A stretch of DNA of 9,190 nucleotides from Dethiobacter sp. Lineage in GTDB: Bacteria; Bacillota_D; Dethiobacteria; Dethiobacterales; Dethiobacteraceae. The stretch is from positions 1-9,190 of the forward strand of contig JAGXSQ010000162.1 of the NCBI GenBank assembly GCA_018333395.1, given 5' to 3'. Every line of letters begins with the position of its first letter. Within the stretch, counting starts at the first letter, position 1. The position numbers and the translations under genes are program-made. Below, one piece after another: positions 5,835-9,190 of the stretch. A model generated the notes under the pieces. That model worked only from the letters and a program-made list of their open reading frames with translations, did no database searches and was not told the origin of the DNA.

Positions 5835-7446
5835 CACTCACCCTTCTTTCATGCGGAATCATAATTTCTACCGTTGTATACGCCTCCGGACAGCTGTCCA
5901 CCCGGATTTTTCCGCCGGCACTGGCGACGTGCTGGTAGACGAGAGACAATCCTACGCCACGTCCGGAGCTCTTTGTGGAAAACTCCGGGTGGAAAATTTT
6001 TTCCATATCGTGGAGAGCAATCCCAGCGCCTAGGTCATGGACACGAATTAAAAAGTGTTCGGGCAAATTGCGTATCAGCACCTGAACCTTGCGGCGTTCA
6101 GAGGGCATTCCGGCCACAGCTTCCATGGCGTTTTCTAGGATGTTGCCGACAATAATAACTACTGCGCTACTATCCAGCTGCGGAGGTAGTTCCTCAAGAC
6201 GACAGCGCTGGTCAATCTCGAGATTAATTTTCATTTCCTTGGCGCGGATGTATTTGCCGAACAGTAATCCAGCGATGCTGTAGTCACGTACATATTTTGT
6301 GAGGAAAAGAGTCAGTTCCTCCTGCTCGGCCGAAACATCGAAAATATAGTCGATAGCCTCTTCATGGCGCTTCAGCTGGATTAGTCCGGCGATGGTGTGC
6401 AGCTTATTGGCGTGCTCATGGTTCTGCACGCGGAGCGCTTCGATAAATTTCTTAACGCCTGTGAGCTCTTCAGCGAGTCTGCGAATTTCCGTTTTGTCTT
6501 TGAATGTGGCCACAGCACCGATGAGCTTGCCGTTAACGACAATGGGAATGCGTGAGACCAGGATGGTTGTGCTGTTGATAACACTTTCCTGGTTGTATTC
6601 AGCAATACCTGCTTCCACAGTCCGGGGCAGGTGAGAACCGGGAACGACATCCCGTATGGGCCTCCCCACAACATCTTCTTTAAGTCCGATAATTCTTTTG
6701 GCTTCAGCATTAATTACGGTAATATTCATATCCCGATCAATGGCGATGATCCCTTCGCCGATCGAATGGAAAACTGAACTGCGCTCCTCCAGCAATCTAG
6801 CCATTTCCACCGGCTCCATGTTATGCATCGCGCGTTTGATGTTGCCCGCTAGAAGAACCGACCCGGTAAGCCCGATAAACAGGGCGAAGAGAAGCGAGCC
6901 GTAAAGGCGGGTACGAATATCGGATACAAGGCGTAAAATAGTCGGCGTTAGGATCCCAACGACAACGACCCCGACCTGCCGCGTACCTTCGTCTACCCTG
7001 AGGGGAACAAAGGCCCGTACGGATGGCCCCATAATGCCTACAGCACGGGAAATGTACTCGTGGTCGGCAAAAGCTGGACCCTCATCGCCCCCTTCAAAGG
7101 GCTGGCCGATGCGGTCGCGGAGGGGGTGAGAATGGCGAATTTTGTCCATATCAAGGACGACAACGTACTCCACGATGGTGGCAAGGCGGATTCTCTCCGC
7201 AATCGGCTGGATGACATCTTGGCCATTTGCTTTACCCACATGGTTTTGAATTTCTTCCATTTGGGCCACTGTCCTAGCCACAGCCAGGGCCCGTGAACCT
7301 ATCTCACTTTCTAAGGTGGCGGAAAAGCTTTGGATGAGGATAATGCCGCCAAGCATGGTGGAGGAAACGATAAGGCCGAAGGAAAACAGTGTGATTTTCC
7401 GGCTCAGTGACAGTTGTCGATTTTTCAATGAAAGCCGCCCCCGCAT
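5821..7446 (-). CDS. Sensor histidine kinase, DcuS/CitA/DctS family
   Basis: This 541-residue membrane kinase has a first helix at about 17-40, an extracellular Cache/PASp sensor domain at 41-175, a second helix at about 182-200, a cytoplasmic PAS domain at about 220-320, the SpoB-type dimerisation helix with phospho-acceptor His343 (VQNHEHANKLHTIAGLIQL), and a GHKL ATPase domain. The ATPase shows the N box (NILENAMEAV, Asn435 and Asn439), a G1 box DLGAG at 471-475, the F box (PEFSTK) and the G2 box GRGVGLSL at 495-502. In the sensor domain Arg104, His107, Phe117 and Arg144 line up, with a constant offset of three, with E. coli DcuS Arg107, His110, Phe120 and Arg147, which bind C4-dicarboxylates. 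That favours fumarate, succinate or malate as ligand. GGAGG lies seven bases before the ATG. First gene of the kinase-regulator-binding protein operon. Confidence 0.95.
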   Translation of the reverse strand: MRGRLSLKNRQLSLSRKITLFSFGLIVSSTMLGGIILIQSFSATLESEIGSRALAVARTVAQMEEIQNHVGKANGQDVIQPIAERIRLATIVEYVVVLDMDKIRHSHPLRDRIGQPFEGGDEGPAFADHEYISRAVGIMGPSVRAFVPLRVDEGTRQVGVVVVGILTPTILRLVSDIRTRLYGSLLFALFIGLTGSVLLAGNIKRAMHNMEPVEMARLLEERSSVFHSIGEGIIAIDRDMNITVINAEAKRIIGLKEDVVGRPIRDVVPGSHLPRTVEAGIAEYNQESVINSTTILVSRIPIVVNGKLIGAVATFKDKTEIRRLAEELTGVKKFIEALRVQNHEHANKLHTIAGLIQLKRHEEAIDYIFDVSAEQEELTLFLTKYVRDYSIAGLLFGKYIRAKEMKINLEIDQRCRLEELPPQLDSSAVVIIVGNILENAMEAVAGMPSERRKVQVLIRNLPEHFLIRVHDLGAGIALHDMEKIFHPEFSTKSSGRGVGLSLVYQHVASAGGKIRVDSCPEAYTTVEIMIPHERRVSDEWD

Positions 7447-7596
7447 GCTACTTCCTCCAGTCCATTATAGTACTTTTTCGGCGACACGCAAGCTGTTCTC
7501 CGGCATTGTGCCCTACGGAAACTGAATAGCTAATTAACAAAGTAAATGCAACCGCACCATCTAGGACTTTAAACTCTAGGAACAGGATGATATATT
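7447..7596. promoter_or_regulatory. Divergent intergenic region between the sensor operon and the cyclase gene
   Basis: These 150 bases must carry the promoters of both the leftward kinase operon and the rightward cyclase gene. The centre (about 7523-7552) is AT-rich. A minus-strand TATAAT (7464-7469) is present but would place the transcript start in the kinase ribosome binding site. CTAGGA occurs twice 15 bases apart (7561-7566 and 7576-7581) just before the cyclase gene; its meaning is unknown. No promoter can be fixed with confidence. Confidence 0.4.
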
Positions 7597-8355
7597 ATGA
7601 GTCTGCGCTTTGTTGATTTGAGCGACACTCTGGCCAACGGGAAATGTGAGTCCCTGCCGTACGAAATTACCTACTTAGACCACACGCAGGGCGCAATACA
7701 GGCAGCAACGCATTTCGGACTGGTACCCACAGACTTTCCGGAGGCCCAGGCTTGGTCGGTGGAAATGGTGAATTTGTGCACACATTCGGGGACGCACGTG
7801 GACGCACCCTACCACTTCGGGCCTGAGTCCGGCGGTAAGCCTGCTAGGACCGTGGATGAGATCCCGCTGGAGGGGTGTTTTAGCGATGGGGTGGTATTGG
7901 ATTTCTCGGATCGCGAACCAGGGTATCTGATCACCGTAGACGACGTAAAAGAAGCGCTGAAGAAAATTAACTACCGGGTCAAACCCCTGGATATAGTGCT
8001 GATCCGGACCGATGTATGGAAAAAGTTCGGACAACGGGGATACCAAAATGAGCATCCCGGCATGAGCGAGGAAGCAACCCTCTGGCTAGTCGACCAGGGC
8101 GTGAAAATGATGGGCATTGACGCCTGGGGTTGGGATCGGCCGTTTCATGTTATGGCTGAAGAATACCGGCAGGGGGTCAAAGGTAAACTCTGGGCCGGCC
8201 ATTTTGCCGGTAAAATCAAAGAATATTGCCATATTGAAAAGCTGTCCAACCATGACAGGCTACCTTCCTTTGGCTTTAAAGTAGCCTGCTTCCCGGTTAA
8301 AATCAGGGCGGCCAGCGCCGCTTGGGTCAGAGTGGTAGCTATTCTCGAGGACTAG
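7597..8355 (+). CDS. Cyclase / kynurenine-formamidase family metal-dependent hydrolase
   Basis: This 252-residue cytosolic protein has the signature of the cyclase family (Pfam Cyclase; relatives are bacterial arylformamidase KynB and isatin hydrolase): HSGTHVDAPYHF at 63-74, the HxGTHxDAPxHF metal-site motif, with His63, His67, Asp69 and His73 all intact. Later family segments are DIVLIRTDVW, the GIDAWGWD stretch, YCHIEKLSNHDRLP and a hydrophobic C-terminal strand (AWVRVVAI). The N-terminus VDLSDTL is also typical, which supports the ATG at 7597. The ribosome binding site is weak (AGGA about ten bases upstream). No tryptophan-degradation genes surround it, so kynurenine formamidase activity should not be assumed. 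It is transcribed divergently from the dicarboxylate sensor operon and may be controlled by the same ligand, but nothing in the sequence proves this. Family firm, substrate unknown. Confidence 0.9.
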   Translation: MSLRFVDLSDTLANGKCESLPYEITYLDHTQGAIQAATHFGLVPTDFPEAQAWSVEMVNLCTHSGTHVDAPYHFGPESGGKPARTVDEIPLEGCFSDGVVLDFSDREPGYLITVDDVKEALKKINYRVKPLDIVLIRTDVWKKFGQRGYQNEHPGMSEEATLWLVDQGVKMMGIDAWGWDRPFHVMAEEYRQGVKGKLWAGHFAGKIKEYCHIEKLSNHDRLPSFGFKVACFPVKIRAASAAWVRVVAILED

Positions 8356-8365
8356 AGACAGAGAG

Positions 8366-8396
8366 AAAAAACTCTGGACTAGGGACTAGTCCAGAG
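8366..8396 (-). terminator. Intrinsic terminator of the coiled-coil gene
   Basis: CTCTGGACTA (8372-8381) and TAGTCCAGAG (8387-8396) form a perfect 10-bp stem with a 5-base loop. On the minus strand the stem is followed by TTTTTT (complement of 8366-8371). It lies 20 bases after the stop of the leftward gene at 8417. On the + strand there is no T-run, so the cyclase gene ending at 8355 has no obvious terminator of its own, though the hairpin may still protect its transcript end. Confidence 0.9.
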
Positions 8397-8416
8397 AACA
8401 AGAATCCTTGGAGGCC

Positions 8417-8944
8417 TTATTGTAAAGCTGGCTCTTGGCTTGGATGTTGTGGAGCTTGCGGCGGTGGCGGCTGGTTGGCTGACAACTGGCCGAGTTCTTG
8501 GACTAAAGCCTGCAGCTCCTTTTCGCATTGCTCAAAGTAAGGCATTAGGAGCTCTACATCCTGGAGCGAGGCGTAAAGCTGGCCGCAGGTACGGGAGAGC
8601 TTATTGGCCGCCTCGTGCATGGTGCGGCAATTTTGCTCCAGTACGCCACGCTTCTGCATGATGTCCTGCTTAAGCTGTGGGTTACCATGAAAGAGACCCT
8701 GCAGCCCTTGCGAAGCGCCGGCCTTTTCTTCAAAAGTAGTTAGTGTGCCAGTAATCCCGGTCTGCAAGGAAGTCTGCTGTTCCTGTAAGGCGGTCAGGCC
8801 TTCGGCTATCTCTTGGCACATCGCTTCCAACTGCAGCAGGCAGCCGCCCGCCTTCTCCCGCTGCTGCTGAATTTCCCGCCGCGTCTGCTCACAGTCCTGG
8901 ATAAATTTTTGCAGGGCTGTGTCCGTAACGATATATGCCGGCAA
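8417..8944 (-). CDS. Coiled-coil protein of unknown function with Pro/Gln-rich tail
   Basis: I do not recognise this 175-residue protein. Residues 8-70 and 90-155 are rich in Gln, Glu, Leu and Lys with heptad-like spacing and are probably long alpha helices or coiled coils. The break between them (about 72-90, with GASQGLQGLFHGNPQ) may be a hairpin turn, giving a two-helix bundle. Six Cys residues (18, 35, 43, 106, 120, 140) are spread along the helices. The tail from 157 on is Pro/Gln-rich (NQPPPPQAPQHPSQ) and likely disordered. There is no signal peptide or membrane segment. The start is TTG at 8944, supported by GAGGAG seven bases upstream. It lies 53 bases after a small gene on the same strand and ends in its own strong terminator. 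The overall shape recalls small structural or WXG100-like helical proteins, but no WXG motif is seen. Confidence 0.8.
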   Translation of the reverse strand: MPAYIVTDTALQKFIQDCEQTRREIQQQREKAGGCLLQLEAMCQEIAEGLTALQEQQTSLQTGITGTLTTFEEKAGASQGLQGLFHGNPQLKQDIMQKRGVLEQNCRTMHEAANKLSRTCGQLYASLQDVELLMPYFEQCEKELQALVQELGQLSANQPPPPQAPQHPSQEPALQ

Positions 8945-8997
8945 TTTATCACTCCTCTTACTGTATTCTCCCTATGTTTTCCCCTCCCCAGCTTACT

Positions 8998-9177
8998 TTA
9001 TTTTTCTTTTTTGTTCCCCCGGGGAGCCAGTCTTTCGCGCAGCAGGGAGAAGAAATGCCGATGCTGCACTTCAGCGTAAAGCGGGGTAGCATGGTCGGGC
9101 ACGAGAATGATCCCGGGGTCACCAGTTCCGTCCAGCCTGAGACGATAATGACGGCCATCTCGCTCCAGATTTATCAT
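8998..9177 (-). CDS. Small basic hypothetical protein (59 aa, or the end of a longer one)
   Basis: A frame from the ATG at 9177 to TAA at 8998 encodes 59 residues starting MINLERDGRHYRLRLDG, with GIILVPDHATPLYAEVQHRH in the middle and a basic end (LRERLAPRGNKKEK). The composition is protein-like: alternating strand-like polar and hydrophobic residues first, then a helix. The frame stays open to the right edge (at least four more codons), and GGGAG is only two bases before this ATG, so the true start may lie outside the window. An overlapping frame (8958-9158) gives a less plausible Cys/Ser/Pro-containing peptide. It sits 53 bases upstream of the coiled-coil gene on the same strand and is probably in its operon. 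I do not recognise the family. Confidence 0.55.
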   Translation of the reverse strand: MINLERDGRHYRLRLDGTGDPGIILVPDHATPLYAEVQHRHFFSLLRERLAPRGNKKEK

Positions 9178-9190
9178 TGCTCCCGCCCCG

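Noticed and set aside
5637..6904. Several + strand frames opposite the kinase and regulator genes
   Set aside because: Kinase and regulator motifs are complete and continuous on the minus strand. The opposite frames have no domain features or start signals.
7464..7491. Perfect TATAAT on the minus strand with TTGCGT 16 bases upstream, as the kinase promoter
   Set aside because: Transcription would start within the kinase Shine-Dalgarno site (7454-7458), leaving almost no leader, and the -35 match is poor. It may be chance.
8322..8661. Two + strand frames opposite the coiled-coil gene
   Set aside because: They include the terminator hairpin and the complement of the Pro/Gln tail (Gly- and Trp-rich translation), have no ribosome binding site, and are antisense shadows.
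8958..9158. 66-codon minus-strand frame at the right end
   Set aside because: It overlaps the 59-residue frame in another phase, its product has clustered Cys, Ser and Pro and lysine-run low-complexity sequence, and it runs into the ribosome binding region of the coiled-coil gene. The 59-residue frame looks more like a protein, but this is not settled.
1..9190. CRISPR array, tRNA/rRNA genes, transposase or prophage genes
   Set aside because: I saw no regularly spaced repeats, no tRNA-like cloverleaf with conserved T-loop, no rRNA sequence and no transposase or integrase motifs. The only mobile-element hint is the palindrome at 1892-1954.

Overview
The window looks like a chromosomal segment of a Gram-positive anaerobe, most likely a mid-GC Firmicute of the Clostridia (Moorella / Desulfotomaculum-type). 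The evidence is strong purine-rich Shine-Dalgarno sites, several TTG starts, compact intrinsic terminators, a SpoB-type (DcuS/CitA/DctS family) sensor kinase, and a Na+-decarboxylase beta subunit. The species assignment is inference. No rRNA, tRNA, CRISPR array or transposase gene is visible.

Layout, left to right. (1) The C-terminal part of an MFS carrier of the oxalate/formate-antiporter type on the + strand, closed by a clear terminator. (2) A leftward carboxylate transport block: an SLC13/DASS Na+/di- or tricarboxylate symporter (2102-3667), then an OadB-type Na+-pump membrane subunit (712-1842), then a 41-residue OadG-like single-helix protein (542-667). A long palindromic element lies in the leader between the symporter and OadB. 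(3) A leftward sensing operon: a DctS/DcuS-like histidine kinase, a DctR/DcuR-like response regulator overlapping it by 14 nt, and a TRAP-type DctP/DctB-like binding lipoprotein, ended by a hairpin plus T-run. (4) A divergent + strand metal-dependent hydrolase of the cyclase/kynurenine-formamidase family. (5) At the right edge, two leftward genes of unknown function: a 59-residue basic protein and a 175-residue coiled-coil protein with a Pro/Gln-rich tail, closed by a perfect 10-bp hairpin terminator.

How they may work together (inference): the binding lipoprotein and kinase sense an external C4-dicarboxylate, and all four positions known to bind C4-dicarboxylate in E. coli DcuS appear conserved in the kinase. 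The regulator would then switch on the adjacent Na+-coupled symporter. The arrangement resembles the Bacillus subtilis DctB-DctS-DctR trio, but with a DASS carrier instead of a DctA-type carrier. No TRAP permease (DctQ/DctM) is present, so the binding protein is more likely a co-sensor than a transport component. The OadB/OadG-like pair has no alpha (carboxyltransferase) or biotin-carrier partner here, which makes its role the main open question of the window.
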